From contig JAXGMN010000042.1 of NCBI GenBank assembly GCA_040768665.1, positions 1 through 64,000 on the forward strand: 64,000 nt of DNA. Reading direction: 5' to 3'. The stretch comes from JABWBD01 sp040768665. GTDB taxonomy: Bacteria; Planctomycetota; Planctomycetia; Pirellulales; Thermoguttaceae. Under the pieces are notes generated by a model, which worked only from the letters and a program-made list of their open reading frames with translations, had not been told where the DNA came from and did no database searches. The translations under genes and the position numbers were made by a program. Positions 19,097 to 27,133 of the stretch are shown here, in pieces; position 1 is the stretch's first letter, and the number at the start of each line of letters is the position of its first letter.

Positions 19097-20137
19097 ATGG
19101 AATCGCGTCGGAGGCCGGCGTTTACGCTGGTGGAATTACTGGTGGTGATCGCAATTATCGGAATTCTGATCGCGCTGTTATTGCCGGCCGTGCAGGCGGC
19201 ACGCGAGGCAGCGAGGCGCAGCCAGTGCACGAACAACCTGAAGCAGATGGGCTTGGCGTTGCACAATTACGTCGACACGCACAAAGTGTTTCCGCCTCAA
19301 GCGATCTGGGGCGCTCCAACCGGCGCTCGTCCGGAACAACCGTATCACCACACGTGGTTGTTTGCCATTCTTCCCTTTATGGAGCAGCAACCCCTTTATG
19401 ACTCCGGCAGTATCACCCTACGAGCCTGGGGCCAGAGTTTCGTGGATAAGCGAGTCGACACTCTGCTTTGTCCGTCGGATGCCGGATTTACGCGGTCGTC
19501 GGAGACGCATGGACTTGCCATTACCAACTACGCCGGGTGCGAAGGTTACGACTGGTGGAATCCTACTACCTATACCACCACAAGCCCAGGCACCATGGGC
19601 ACGAAGTATCCGGAGGCCATCAACCGTTCCTTCATCGGTGTATTTGATACGGAGGGCGTGCCAAACACCCCGAACGCTACGAATAAGGCACGGACAACGC
19701 GACTTTCCGACGTGGTCGACGGAACTTCCAACACGATCATGGCATCTGAGGTCACATCCTTTGGGTTTACCGGTGGCCCCTCCTTTTCAAGTGGACGTGG
19801 CGTGCCTCGCACCAGAGCGAACGCGTTCGCACGCGCGGCGTTTGTCGCGATGACTTGCGGCGGCATCGGTTCGGTGCCCGCGAATTACATGCACCCGGAT
19901 GGCACAGCCCCGACACAAGACACGTATTGGAAGACGGGGCCACACATGAGAGCGCCGAATTACCTCACGCTATCCGGCCCTAATTCCAACGAACACAGTC
20001 CCAGCAGCCTCCATCCCGGGATTGCCAACGCGGTTCTGGCGGACGGATCGGTCCGCGCGGTGTCGGAGACGGTGGATTTTTGGGCGTGGACGGTTGCCAA
20101 CGGGATCAGCGACCGCGTTCCGGCGATTGAGTTCTAG
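19097..20137 (+). CDS. DUF1559 pseudopilin-like protein 3, 346 aa
   Basis: ATG 19097 is preceded by GAGGAGGG at a suitable distance. The N-terminus MESRRRPA is followed by FTLVELLVVIAIIGILIALL and the family PAVQAAREAARRSQCTNNLK. The DUF1559 body shows PFMEQQPLYDSG, LLCPSDAGF, VVDGTSNTIMASE and HPGIANAVLADGSVRAVSETV. Like its paralogues it is probably processed by a prepilin peptidase and held at the cell envelope. A 52-residue lipoprotein gene follows after 27 bases, and another DUF1559 gene 121 bases after that, so 19097-22033 reads as one operon-like run of two DUF1559-lipoprotein cassettes. Confidence 0.95.
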   Translation: MESRRRPAFTLVELLVVIAIIGILIALLLPAVQAAREAARRSQCTNNLKQMGLALHNYVDTHKVFPPQAIWGAPTGARPEQPYHHTWLFAILPFMEQQPLYDSGSITLRAWGQSFVDKRVDTLLCPSDAGFTRSSETHGLAITNYAGCEGYDWWNPTTYTTTSPGTMGTKYPEAINRSFIGVFDTEGVPNTPNATNKARTTRLSDVVDGTSNTIMASEVTSFGFTGGPSFSSGRGVPRTRANAFARAAFVAMTCGGIGSVPANYMHPDGTAPTQDTYWKTGPHMRAPNYLTLSGPNSNEHSPSSLHPGIANAVLADGSVRAVSETVDFWAWTVANGISDRVPAIEF

Positions 20138-20164
20138 GCGCGACCTGAAGAAAGGCTTTCAATC

Positions 20165-20323
20165 ATGCGAAGATTTTTTGCACTGGTGCTGTTAGGACTG
20201 ACGGTTTTTGCAGCAGGCTGCGGCGGAGGAGGAGACAGCTACAAGAACCGGGATATTGACGCCGACGCACCGAGCAACGCCGCCCCTACCCCGGTACCGC
20301 CGCCCGAATCCGTGCCGCAGTAG
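20165..20323 (+). CDS. Small lipoprotein paired with DUF1559 protein 3, 52 aa
   Basis: The frame MRRFFALVLLGLTVF with lipobox AAGC encodes a lipoprotein whose mature part is only about 34 residues. It starts CGGGGDSYKNRD and ends in a proline-rich PTPVPPPESVPQ tail. GAAAGG upstream is a reasonable ribosome site. It lies 27 bases after DUF1559 gene 3 and resembles the small lipoproteins at 9680 and 16752 in length and composition rather than in exact sequence. Genes this short are easily missed; the signal sequence plus repeated genomic position support it. Confidence 0.75.
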   Translation: MRRFFALVLLGLTVFAAGCGGGGDSYKNRDIDADAPSNAAPTPVPPPESVPQ

Positions 20324-20443
20324 TGATACAGCATTTCCGAGACGAGACAATCCTGCGGCCGAGACGGCCCGGCCGAAGGCGATTTCGTGCAGAACACTAA
20401 CCGGATTTCATGCGTTTTTTTCGAACATGGGAGGTATTTTCTT

Positions 20444-21454
20444 ATGATACGGCGAGGTTTCACGTTAGTCGAGCTCTTGGTGGTAATTGCCATCATCGGC
20501 ATCTTGATTGCGTTGTTGCTGCCTGCGGTGCAGGCCGCCCGAGAAGCTGCTCGGCGAAGCCAGTGCAGTAACAATTTGAAGCAGATCGGGCTGGCAATAC
20601 ACAACTACCACGATACGTACCAGTCGTTGCCGTCCGGGTACATTTTGGCTCCCGGGCCTGTTCCGCCGGTGACGGGGAGTCTTGCGTCGTGGGGTTGGGG
20701 TGCTTTCATCCTGCCTTTTGTTGAGCAGCAACCGTTACACGACCGATTGAGCCCAGGACGATTTCGTCTGTCCGACGCACTGACGGCAGGCGGTCCGCTC
20801 GACCGCGTTGCAGATCTTCAGACTCCGATAGCCGCATTCCGCTGCCCGTCAGATCTGGCCAAGGAAACGAATACCGGATTTACCCTTCCGAACGCTTCGG
20901 GCACTGGAGTTGCCACCGCCACTTCAAACTATGTGGGCAACAATACTAGCCGAAAGTGGCACTCCGGCGGTTACCTCGTTGGCACGGACCCAGGTCAGCC
21001 CAGCCAGTGGAATCCTCCCACCTCGGCAGCTTGTGCCCCCAATGGCTTATTCTGGCGCGACTCGTGCGTCAAGTTCCGGGATATTGTGGATGGCACAAGC
21101 AATACGATTTGCGTGGGCGAGCGAGCATGGGAACTGACCGGGCCCGCCGGCACCGCGGTTCGATGCAATGCCGGCGCAGTGCATGGGACAGATAATCGCA
21201 ACGAGCAAATCAATATCCGAGTCAACCTGGGCGGAGGAGCTGTCCCCCTCGGGCCGTCTCCAACCGGAACCTCCTATTGCTACTATGGGTTTTCCAGCCC
21301 GCATCCGGGCGGCGTCGGATTTGTGTTGGCCGACGGATCGGTTCGCTTCATCAGTACGACCATCGACCACAATTGGGTTACCACCCCTACCGTCGATAGT
21401 ACCTTCGAACGGTTGTTGTCTCGCGAAGACCGCCAGCCGGTCGGCGAATTCTAG
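20444..21454 (+). CDS. DUF1559 pseudopilin-like protein 4, 336 aa
   Basis: ATG 20444 follows GGGAGGT by about eight bases and gives the minimal leader MIRRG before FTLVELLVVIAIIGILIALL; an in-frame start 57 bases upstream is less likely. The DUF1559 domain differs more from the other three copies: it reads LPSGYILAPGPVPPVTGSLA early on, PFVEQQPLHDRLSPG, FRCPSDLAKETN, IVDGTSNTICVGERAWE and HPGGVGFVLADGSVRFISTTI. It therefore belongs to a second DUF1559 subgroup. An intrinsic terminator at 21544 separates it from the next lipoprotein gene. Confidence 0.95.
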   Translation: MIRRGFTLVELLVVIAIIGILIALLLPAVQAAREAARRSQCSNNLKQIGLAIHNYHDTYQSLPSGYILAPGPVPPVTGSLASWGWGAFILPFVEQQPLHDRLSPGRFRLSDALTAGGPLDRVADLQTPIAAFRCPSDLAKETNTGFTLPNASGTGVATATSNYVGNNTSRKWHSGGYLVGTDPGQPSQWNPPTSAACAPNGLFWRDSCVKFRDIVDGTSNTICVGERAWELTGPAGTAVRCNAGAVHGTDNRNEQINIRVNLGGGAVPLGPSPTGTSYCYYGFSSPHPGGVGFVLADGSVRFISTTIDHNWVTTPTVDSTFERLLSREDRQPVGEF

Positions 21455-21543
21455 TGCAACGGTTGTAAAGGCTATGTTGAGCTGGTGCCGGCCGTGATGT
21501 GCTGGAACCGGCTCGATCGAGTCTCTGTGAGAATGGATCCAAG

Positions 21544-21587
21544 CACAGCGGGCCACGTCTGGCTGCAGCGTTGCCCGCTGTGTTTTT
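21544..21587 (+). terminator. Intrinsic terminator between DUF1559 gene 4 and lipoprotein gene
   Basis: CACAGCGGGC (21544-21553) pairs perfectly with GCCCGCTGTG (21573-21582) around a 19-base loop and is followed directly by TTTTT. This is the shape of a rho-independent terminator for plus-strand transcription. It would reduce readthrough from the DUF1559 gene into the lipoprotein gene at 21608. Confidence 0.75.
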
Positions 21588-21607
21588 AACACCAAGGAGT
21601 CGCTGCA

Positions 21608-22033
21608 ATGGCGCGCAAGTCTACCGCGAGGCAATGCTTGCTTTGTGTTGTTTCCTTGCTCTTTTGTGTCGTTCTTACGGGCTGTCCTGGAGGCACCGAT
21701 TATCCCGATCTCGGCACGGTTTCGGGTACAGTGACCATCGACGGTAAGCCCACCGAAAACATCGTGGTCCAGTTCGTGCCGGTGGCCGGAGGCCGCACGT
21801 CCGTTGGCGTGACGGATTCCCGTGGGTATTACGAACTGGAGTACGCGGCAGATGCAAAGGGAGCGGCCGTTGGCAAGCACCAGGTCGCCCTCGCCGCACA
21901 AAGCGCATCTTCCAGTGATGACCAAGTGGATCTCTCCGGTTCGGACAGCCCCATTCCAGAACAGTACCGTGACAAGATTTTTGAATTCGAAGTGAAACCG
22001 GGAACAAACACTTTCGATATCAAGCTCGAATAG
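21608..22033 (+). CDS. Lipoprotein with transthyretin-like (carboxypeptidase-regulatory-like) domain, 141 aa
   Basis: A signal CLLCVVSLLFCVVLTGC places the lipidated Cys near residue 26. The mature part is a single beta-sandwich domain with GTVSGTVTIDGKPTENIVVQF, TDSRGYYELEYA and VGKHQVALA, typical of the small planctomycete lipoproteins with a carboxypeptidase-regulatory-like fold found beside DUF1559 genes. It likely sits at the inner face of the outer membrane or on the surface. CAAGGAG upstream serves as ribosome site. It is convergent with the second di-haem gene with only 10 bases between stop codons, so transcription must end within one or both genes. Confidence 0.88.
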   Translation: MARKSTARQCLLCVVSLLFCVVLTGCPGGTDYPDLGTVSGTVTIDGKPTENIVVQFVPVAGGRTSVGVTDSRGYYELEYAADAKGAAVGKHQVALAAQSASSSDDQVDLSGSDSPIPEQYRDKIFEFEVKPGTNTFDIKLE

Positions 22034-22043
22034 ACGGACTGCC

Positions 22044-24041
22044 TCAGTTCGTTTCTACGATTTCCCGGGCCCTGACCAAATGCCCGGCGGCCTCCTGGGC
22101 TCGCTCGTAGTTCGTCAGGGCCCGTTTCGGCATCTTGGAAAGCGACAGGCAGTACTGAACCATGTCGACGAGTTGATCCTCGGCGGCGCCTCGACAAGCC
22201 GGATGGGGCGTACCCGGCATTCCCGCTGCGAGACGAAGGTAGATGGATTCCGCTTCGTGGCCGCCTTTGAACGGATCGCGAACCAAGTCGCGCGCCACGG
22301 AGGGGAGTCCATCTTCGTCGAACAAAAGCATGTCGGCGGGGCCCCTTCCCTCGTCGCCGTGACAATGATGGCAGCCTAGTTCGGAGTAGATCGTCTTGCC
22401 GGACATCATCGTACGCGAATCCGGGGAGCCAAGCTCCGGCACAAGAATGAGGTCTCCGGGAGTGGTGCAGACCTCGACGGCTTCGCGGGTCTCCTCCGGG
22501 TCGATCTCCTCTCCATCCGCTCGAGCGGCCTGGATGATCTGTGCTTCGACGCCCGCTTGCCTCCATCGCAACAGTTCTTGCACAAGGGTCTCTCGCTGCG
22601 TTTCGTTAAGGTTTTCGAAGGACGGCATCGAAGTTCCCGGCATCCCCCGTTGCAGGACGGAATCGAGATCGGCAGGCGTAGCCACGCCGTTGACGGTGCT
22701 CACCAGTCGCGATTGACCCGTACGCAGATCGCGAGGTCTGGGAAACAAGTGCCGGGCAGCTTGCCCATCTCCACGGCCGTCCGGGCCGTGGCAGGCCGCA
22801 CAATGCACGGCGTAGAGCCGTTCGGCGGAGTTCCCGTCGGTCTTGCCACCGTCGTTCAAAGCGGTTTCACCGACTCCAACGCCCACGATAGGCGGGCTCG
22901 ATTGCAGTTGCTTCAGTTCCTCGCCAGCGTCAGCGTTCCGGGGGTCGACCGCGAGTTGGGACCGCAAGTCATACTCGCGCTGAGCTCGCGCGATCGCCGA
23001 ATCCAGCCTGGCGAAAAGCCTCGCCGAGCGATCGGCTTGACCTTGTAGCGCGGAGGCGGTTGCCACAATCGAGAGGATCTCCGGATCCGCGGATTGCCCG
23101 GCCGTCGTCTGCGGCAGGCGTGCGAGCGCCTTTTCGTAGTCGCCGGAGGCGAAATCGATCTGCGCATGTTCCACGACGGTCACAGCGCGGCCTTCCAAAG
23201 AGGAAGCGAGCGGTTCCAGCATCCGGCGAGCTTCGGTGAGATGCCCCAACTTGCGCAGGAGGCGGGCGAGATCGAGGCGCGTCGCATCCTGCCGACCAAA
23301 GGTCTCCGCCATCGCGACGCGTTGTTCGAGAGCTTCGTCGAGGCGGTACTGGTCCTCGTACAGCCGGGCCAGTGCTTCGCGTGCCAACTCGTGACGAGGT
23401 TGCCTGGACAACGCTCGCAGGAACTCTTCTTCGGCACGCGTGGGTTCGCTCAACCACCGCCAGAGAATGCCCGCCATGTACGCAACCTCCGGCTCTTCCG
23501 GGCAACTCGCTGCCCAGCCTTCCAGGACCAGCTTTGCTTCGGCGGCCTCCTCACGAGCGAGGCAGCCATAGATGAAGGCCGCGGCAACGTCGTGCGGCGA
23601 CACGCCCTCACGAATCAACTCGGCCATGACACGGCCGGGGTCTGGCATCGGCTCGCCCCGTTGAATTCTGCCGAGATGGTCCTCATGCCGCAGTGCATCG
23701 CTGTGCGCCCCCTTGTGCCTGGCCAGATCGAGACATTGCTCCCAGCGATCGAATTGCTCCAGACGCCGAAAACAAGCAGCCCGCATCAAGTCCGTCCTGC
23801 CGTCCGCCGGCTCGAACCAGGTGGACCATGCGAGTCGCGATTGTGCCGCACGGATCGCGCCCATTTCCATCTGGCGCAGAGCCGATTGTCGAGTCCACGT
23901 TGCGAAAACAGCCGGACCGAATGCCAGGGCTGTAAGTGCTGCGACCGCCAAAACGCAAGAAAAGACGAAGATACGCAAGCGTGCCGCTGGCTTGCGCGGG
24001 TCAGTATGCGTCGGCTTTGGAGGTTGCCGCTTTCGAGCCAT
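22044..24041 (-). CDS. Membrane-anchored TPR di-haem cytochrome c, paralogue 2, 665 aa
   Basis: ATG 24041 opens MARKRQPPKP and a transmembrane segment IFVFSCVLAVAALTALAFG. TPR-like helices follow (RAEEEFLRALSRQPRHELAR). Haem motif one is CAACH in HCAACHGPDGRGDG, with distal Met in RGMPGTSM; haem motif two is CHHCH in LGCHHCHGDEGRG. It aligns with the protein at 12087 along its whole length but ends cleanly after KRALTNYERAQEAAGHLV, supporting the view that the long tail of paralogue 1 is spurious. ATG 24062, seven codons upstream, is an alternative start. It is divergent from a VCBS haem protein across 128 bases, the same layout as the first module. Confidence 0.9.
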   Translation of the reverse strand: MARKRQPPKPTHTDPRKPAARLRIFVFSCVLAVAALTALAFGPAVFATWTRQSALRQMEMGAIRAAQSRLAWSTWFEPADGRTDLMRAACFRRLEQFDRWEQCLDLARHKGAHSDALRHEDHLGRIQRGEPMPDPGRVMAELIREGVSPHDVAAAFIYGCLAREEAAEAKLVLEGWAASCPEEPEVAYMAGILWRWLSEPTRAEEEFLRALSRQPRHELAREALARLYEDQYRLDEALEQRVAMAETFGRQDATRLDLARLLRKLGHLTEARRMLEPLASSLEGRAVTVVEHAQIDFASGDYEKALARLPQTTAGQSADPEILSIVATASALQGQADRSARLFARLDSAIARAQREYDLRSQLAVDPRNADAGEELKQLQSSPPIVGVGVGETALNDGGKTDGNSAERLYAVHCAACHGPDGRGDGQAARHLFPRPRDLRTGQSRLVSTVNGVATPADLDSVLQRGMPGTSMPSFENLNETQRETLVQELLRWRQAGVEAQIIQAARADGEEIDPEETREAVEVCTTPGDLILVPELGSPDSRTMMSGKTIYSELGCHHCHGDEGRGPADMLLFDEDGLPSVARDLVRDPFKGGHEAESIYLRLAAGMPGTPHPACRGAAEDQLVDMVQYCLSLSKMPKRALTNYERAQEAAGHLVRAREIVETN

Positions 24042-24169
24042 GGTGGTTCCAAGGGCTTTCATTCTAGCATTCGCGCCGAGTTGCCCCAATCCCTTCGCAG
24101 GGGCACGCATTTGTGCTATACAAATGGCTTTCAAGCTCGCATATGGCGTTTGGGTAGGGCAGAAGCTCG

Positions 24170-25783
24170 ATGCAAGGAAAACGACGACTACTCCGCACGA
24201 TCGTTGTGGCAGTCGCCGCGTTGGTGGCAGGTGGGCTCGTTGTGCTGGCCGTCGTTCAGACGCGGCTGCCACGCGTTGAAGGTCTTGAGCAGTTTCTTGA
24301 TCAACCTGATGAGGTTTCGATTTCGGACGCGGACGTTCCGCTCCGCGTAGCGGCTTTCTGCGGCGACTGCCATGCGGTGCCGAAGGCTGAGAGTTTTCCT
24401 CGCGGTGCCTGGGACGAGGAGGTGAACAAAGGATACCAATACTACGCGCGCTCCGGGCGGACCGACTTGGAGCCCCCGCCGATTCACTTGACCAAGGCCT
24501 ATTTCCGGTCGCTCGCTCCGAAGCGGTTGAATCTCGATGAAGGCGTGCAGGAAGTCAGCGCGAGGCGGCAGGGCTTCAAGACCGAGGAGTTCTTTCTGGC
24601 CGAAAGGAGCGATCTTCCGCCCGGCGTTGCCAATCTGCGGTGGATCCGGCTCGAGGAAGACCAGACTCCTGTCTTGATTGTCTGCGACATGCGCACTGGG
24701 AGCGTAACCGCTCTGGACTTGGGTGATCGCCAATCTCCTCCCACACTTCTCGCCCGGCTCAACAACCCCTGCCACGTTGAACCCTGCGATCTCGACCAGG
24801 ACGGCCGGATCGATCTGCTCGTTGCGGACCTCGGCAGTTTCTATCCGCACGACCACGAGCGAGGAAGGGTGGTGTGGCTTCGGCGCGAGGGCGAGCAGCG
24901 CAGCTTCGAGCAGATCGTCCTGGCGTCGGGCCTGGGTCGCGTCGCGGACGTGCGTCCGGCAGATTTCGATGCGGACGGCCAACTCGATTTCATCGTGGCG
25001 GAGTTCGGCCACTATCGCACGGGCGGGATCCACCTGTACCGCAACGTGACCGCATCCGGCGAGCGGCCGCGTTTTCAGCCGGAAAAACTGGACCATCGCC
25101 CGGGGACCATCCACGTACCGGTGCTGGACCTCGATCACGATGGCCGACCGGACTTCCTGGCGCTGGTCAGCCAGGAATACGAGTGTGTCGATGCCTTCTT
25201 CCGGCAGGGCGAACCGACGTTTCGTCGGCAGACGCTTTGGGCGGCACCGGATCTGGCGTTCGGGTCCAGTGGCATCGAACCGGTCGATCTGGACGGCGAC
25301 GGGGACCTCGACGTTCTCTACTCGAACGGGGACGCATTTGACAACTCCTGTCTGAACGCGTCGCACGGGGTCCAATGGCTCGAAAATCAAGGCGAGCTGC
25401 GTTTCGCCTGCCATCGCCTCGCGGACCTGCCAGGGGCCTATCGTGCCTTGGCCGGCGATCTCGATCGAGACGGAGATCAGGACGTGATCGTGGTGGCCTG
25501 GCTTCCGTCGCAGCTCCGAACTCCCGCGGTGTCCACCTCGGAGTTCACCTCGATCCTGTATCTCGAGCAGACCCTGCCCAAGCAGTTCGTTCGCCACACG
25601 CTCGAGCACGGAAATCCATACCATGCGACGCTCGAACTTGCCGACTTCGATGGGGACGGCGACCTCGACTTCGCCGTAGGGTCGCTCCTGGTGACGATTC
25701 GGTCGAAGAACACGCGAGGTGTGTCGAGTGGGATCACGGTCTGGTGGAACGAAGCGGAGCCACCGGTAGCCGGTCAGCCGTGA
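24170..25783 (+). CDS. VCBS/FG-GAP repeat protein with c-type haem motif, paralogue 2, 537 aa
   Basis: The N-terminal segment TIVVAVAALVAGGLVVLAVV anchors or exports the protein. C64-G-D-C67-H68 in AFCGDCHAVP is a single c-type haem site. FG-GAP/VCBS loops follow (DLDQDGRIDLLVAD, DFDADGQLDFIVAE, DLDHDGRPDFLAL, DLDGDGDLDVLY, DLDRDGDQDVIVVA, DFDGDGDLDFAVG). Order and spacing match the protein at 14970 throughout, including conserved segments SQEYECVD and NSC/YLN-type loops near GDAFDNS. It is presumably exported with its divergent di-haem partner, and the two may exchange electrons. Directly downstream begins the decayed toxin-antitoxin region. Confidence 0.92.
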   Translation: MQGKRRLLRTIVVAVAALVAGGLVVLAVVQTRLPRVEGLEQFLDQPDEVSISDADVPLRVAAFCGDCHAVPKAESFPRGAWDEEVNKGYQYYARSGRTDLEPPPIHLTKAYFRSLAPKRLNLDEGVQEVSARRQGFKTEEFFLAERSDLPPGVANLRWIRLEEDQTPVLIVCDMRTGSVTALDLGDRQSPPTLLARLNNPCHVEPCDLDQDGRIDLLVADLGSFYPHDHERGRVVWLRREGEQRSFEQIVLASGLGRVADVRPADFDADGQLDFIVAEFGHYRTGGIHLYRNVTASGERPRFQPEKLDHRPGTIHVPVLDLDHDGRPDFLALVSQEYECVDAFFRQGEPTFRRQTLWAAPDLAFGSSGIEPVDLDGDGDLDVLYSNGDAFDNSCLNASHGVQWLENQGELRFACHRLADLPGAYRALAGDLDRDGDQDVIVVAWLPSQLRTPAVSTSEFTSILYLEQTLPKQFVRHTLEHGNPYHATLELADFDGDGDLDFAVGSLLVTIRSKNTRGVSSGITVWWNEAEPPVAGQP

Positions 25784-25793
25784 TCGTTTCGCC

Positions 25794-25971
25794 GAGTACC
25801 TCCGCCAGTGCGAGGAGCGGGCCGAAGCGGTTCGCCGTGATGTCGAGGCATGGTTCTTCTGACTCACGACGGCAAGACAATCCCTGTATTCGCGCGCCCG
25901 GGTCGTCGCCGGGCCCTCTTCCCCGATTGCGGCTGCTCCAACTACGCACCGGTGCTCTTCCACGAAGGGTG
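25794..25971 (+). pseudogene. Toxin-antitoxin remnant: antitoxin tail joined to toxin-like piece
   Basis: Bases 25794-25849 repeat 26356-26411 with a few changes and in frame read EYLRQCEERAEAVRRDVEA, the tail of a small antitoxin-like protein. Straight after, from 25850, a different frame reads MVLLTHDGKTIPVFA and then loses similarity; VLLTHD-KT-P is the middle motif of DUF5615 (PIN-like) toxins. The combination of antitoxin tail and toxin middle with everything between missing indicates deletion of an antitoxin-DUF5615 pair. No intact open frame remains. Confidence 0.45.
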
Positions 25972-25983
25972 AGTGGATTATGA

Positions 25984-26119
25984 GAAGAAGGTAGTTAAAA
26001 AATGGCCGTTAAAAGATAAAGACGAGAAGAAAAGAGGAAGAGAATGCGTGGAACATTAGCCGGCCTGGACAGCAAGGCCTCTGACTCCCATTTTTTAACG
26101 GCCATTTTTTAACTACTTC
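25984..26119. repeat. Large perfect inverted repeat element
   Basis: The 24 bases at 25991-26014 (starting GTAGTTAAAAAATGGCCGTT) are exactly complementary to 26093-26116. The centre is purine-rich (AAAGACGAGAAGAAAAGAGG) and its right side contains GGCCTCTGACTCCCATTTTT. The AT-rich arms differ sharply from the surrounding GC-rich DNA. It looks like a REP or miniature-transposon-type palindrome of a family different from the GGGGAC-type repeats. The stretch from 26120 to 26340 holds only a degenerate piece of the 14638-type repeat. Confidence 0.8.
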
Positions 26120-26307
26120 TCGCGTCTCAACCCTACCTGGGGAGTTTCCTGAAGTTTCCCCAGGCTACGGTGACAGAAGGCCTTCGGCCAAAACATGCAA
26201 ACTTGTCTTGGGTCATGGAGCAAAACTTGATGCCACGCACCCATGCAAAACCCCAAGTCTTCATCTATCCGGGCCTGACCGTGTTGACTGCGTTGGCTTG
26301 ACCTGGC

Positions 26308-26481
26308 GACCCGAGCGACGATAGCATAGATTTGGTCAGCCCGGAGCCTTTCGACGAGTACCTCCGCCAGTGCGAGGAGCAGGCCGAAGCGGTTCACCGT
26401 GAAGTCGAGGCGTCGCAATCGACCGGGTTGACGAGGGAAGATCTCTTGGCACGCGCGAGGGTAAAAGGCATCTCCCCGTGA
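26308..26481 (+). pseudogene. Antitoxin remnant upstream of DUF5615 toxin fragment
   Basis: In the frame ending at TGA 26481 the sequence reads DPSDDSIDLVSPEPFDEYLR, then QCEEQAEAVHREVEA, ending LTREDLLARARVKGISP. The tail resembles the C-terminus of small antitoxins encoded ahead of DUF5615 toxins. The stop overlaps the GTG start of the next gene (GTGA), a typical translationally coupled toxin-antitoxin junction. No start codon or N-terminal DNA-binding part can be found upstream, where a repeat and palindrome lie. A second copy of its middle is at 25794. Confidence 0.5.
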
Positions 26482-26640
26482 TCGAATTCCTGGTCGATCA
26501 GAACTTCAATGAACACATCGTCGACGGCTTGACTCGCCGCGATCCGGCATTGCAGTTCACCCATGTTCGCGATGTCGGCTTGGCGTCGGTACCCGATCCC
26601 GTGATGTTGGAATGGGCTGCCGAGCGAGGCATGCCTGACT
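26478..26640 (+). pseudogene. N-terminal fragment of a DUF5615 (PIN-like) toxin
   Basis: From GTG 26478 the frame reads MIEFLVDQNFNEHIVDGL, TRRDPALQFTHVRDVGLA and DPVMLEWAAERG. This is the start of DUF5615 proteins: an acidic DQN/DxN motif at the first strand, then the VRDVGL and LEWAAERG segments. An intact member runs to about 110-120 residues with a THD motif next; here that part is absent. The frame stays open and runs into the Uma2 remnant at 26725, forming a chimeric open frame of 198 codons (26478-27074) assembled from two broken genes. Confidence 0.6.
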
Positions 26641-26724
26641 TGTTGACACTTGGCAGTGGGGAACGGTACCGTGTAGGATCGAAAGAGACGTTGGAACCGT
26701 ATTCCATGGTTGCGGAGCCTTCGA

Positions 26725-27051
26725 TGTCCACCGCCTTGGTTTCCTGCTTTCCCACAGATTGGACCGTTGCCGACATGCAGCAGCAACTCGGCGGCATCCC
26801 CCTAGCGCGCATACGCATGGTTCCACCGCCGGGCACGGCGACCGAAGAGGACGTGTTGGCTGTTCACGCTCGCACCGGCCGGCTTTGTGAATTGGTCGAC
26901 GGCACCCTGGTGGAGAAGGTCATGGGGTATCGGGAATCACGCTTGGCGGTCGTTCTGGGCTACAGAACGGCTTTCTCTCGGGCGGCGACCTGCTTCCCGG
27001 CTTCGAGTTGCGGCTCGGCGACCTCTTCGACCGGGCTGAAGGTGGCCAGTG
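26725..27051 (+). pseudogene. Uma2 family gene with internal deletion, second copy
   Basis: The start frame reads MSTALVSCFPTDWTVADM, IPLARIRMVPPPGTATEED, RLCELVDGTLVEKVMG and YRESRLAVVL, a well-preserved Uma2 N-terminus. It then shifts frame; the C-terminus appears as NGFLSGGDLLPGFELRLGDL followed by FDRAEGGQ, ending at TGA 27051. The central nuclease-like core is gone. The architecture equals the remnant at 6960: both ends kept, middle deleted, frames mismatched. The N-terminal frame is continuous with the upstream DUF5615 fragment. Confidence 0.7.
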
Positions 27052-27133
27052 ACGTGGTTATCCGGGCTGCCTGAAGAAACGGTCCTGATCATTCAACCAG
27101 TTTGGGCTTACCGCGAAAGGAGAGAGTCCATCG

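Noticed and set aside
24188..25963. 591-codon minus-strand frame opposite the second VCBS gene
   Set aside because: The repeated DxDxDG loops on the plus strand produce open antisense frames; no domain or start signal is present.
26478..27074. Single functional 198-codon gene
   Set aside because: It is composed of a toxin N-terminus and an Uma2 N-terminus, each truncated; treated as two pseudogenes, with the chimera reported only as an observation.
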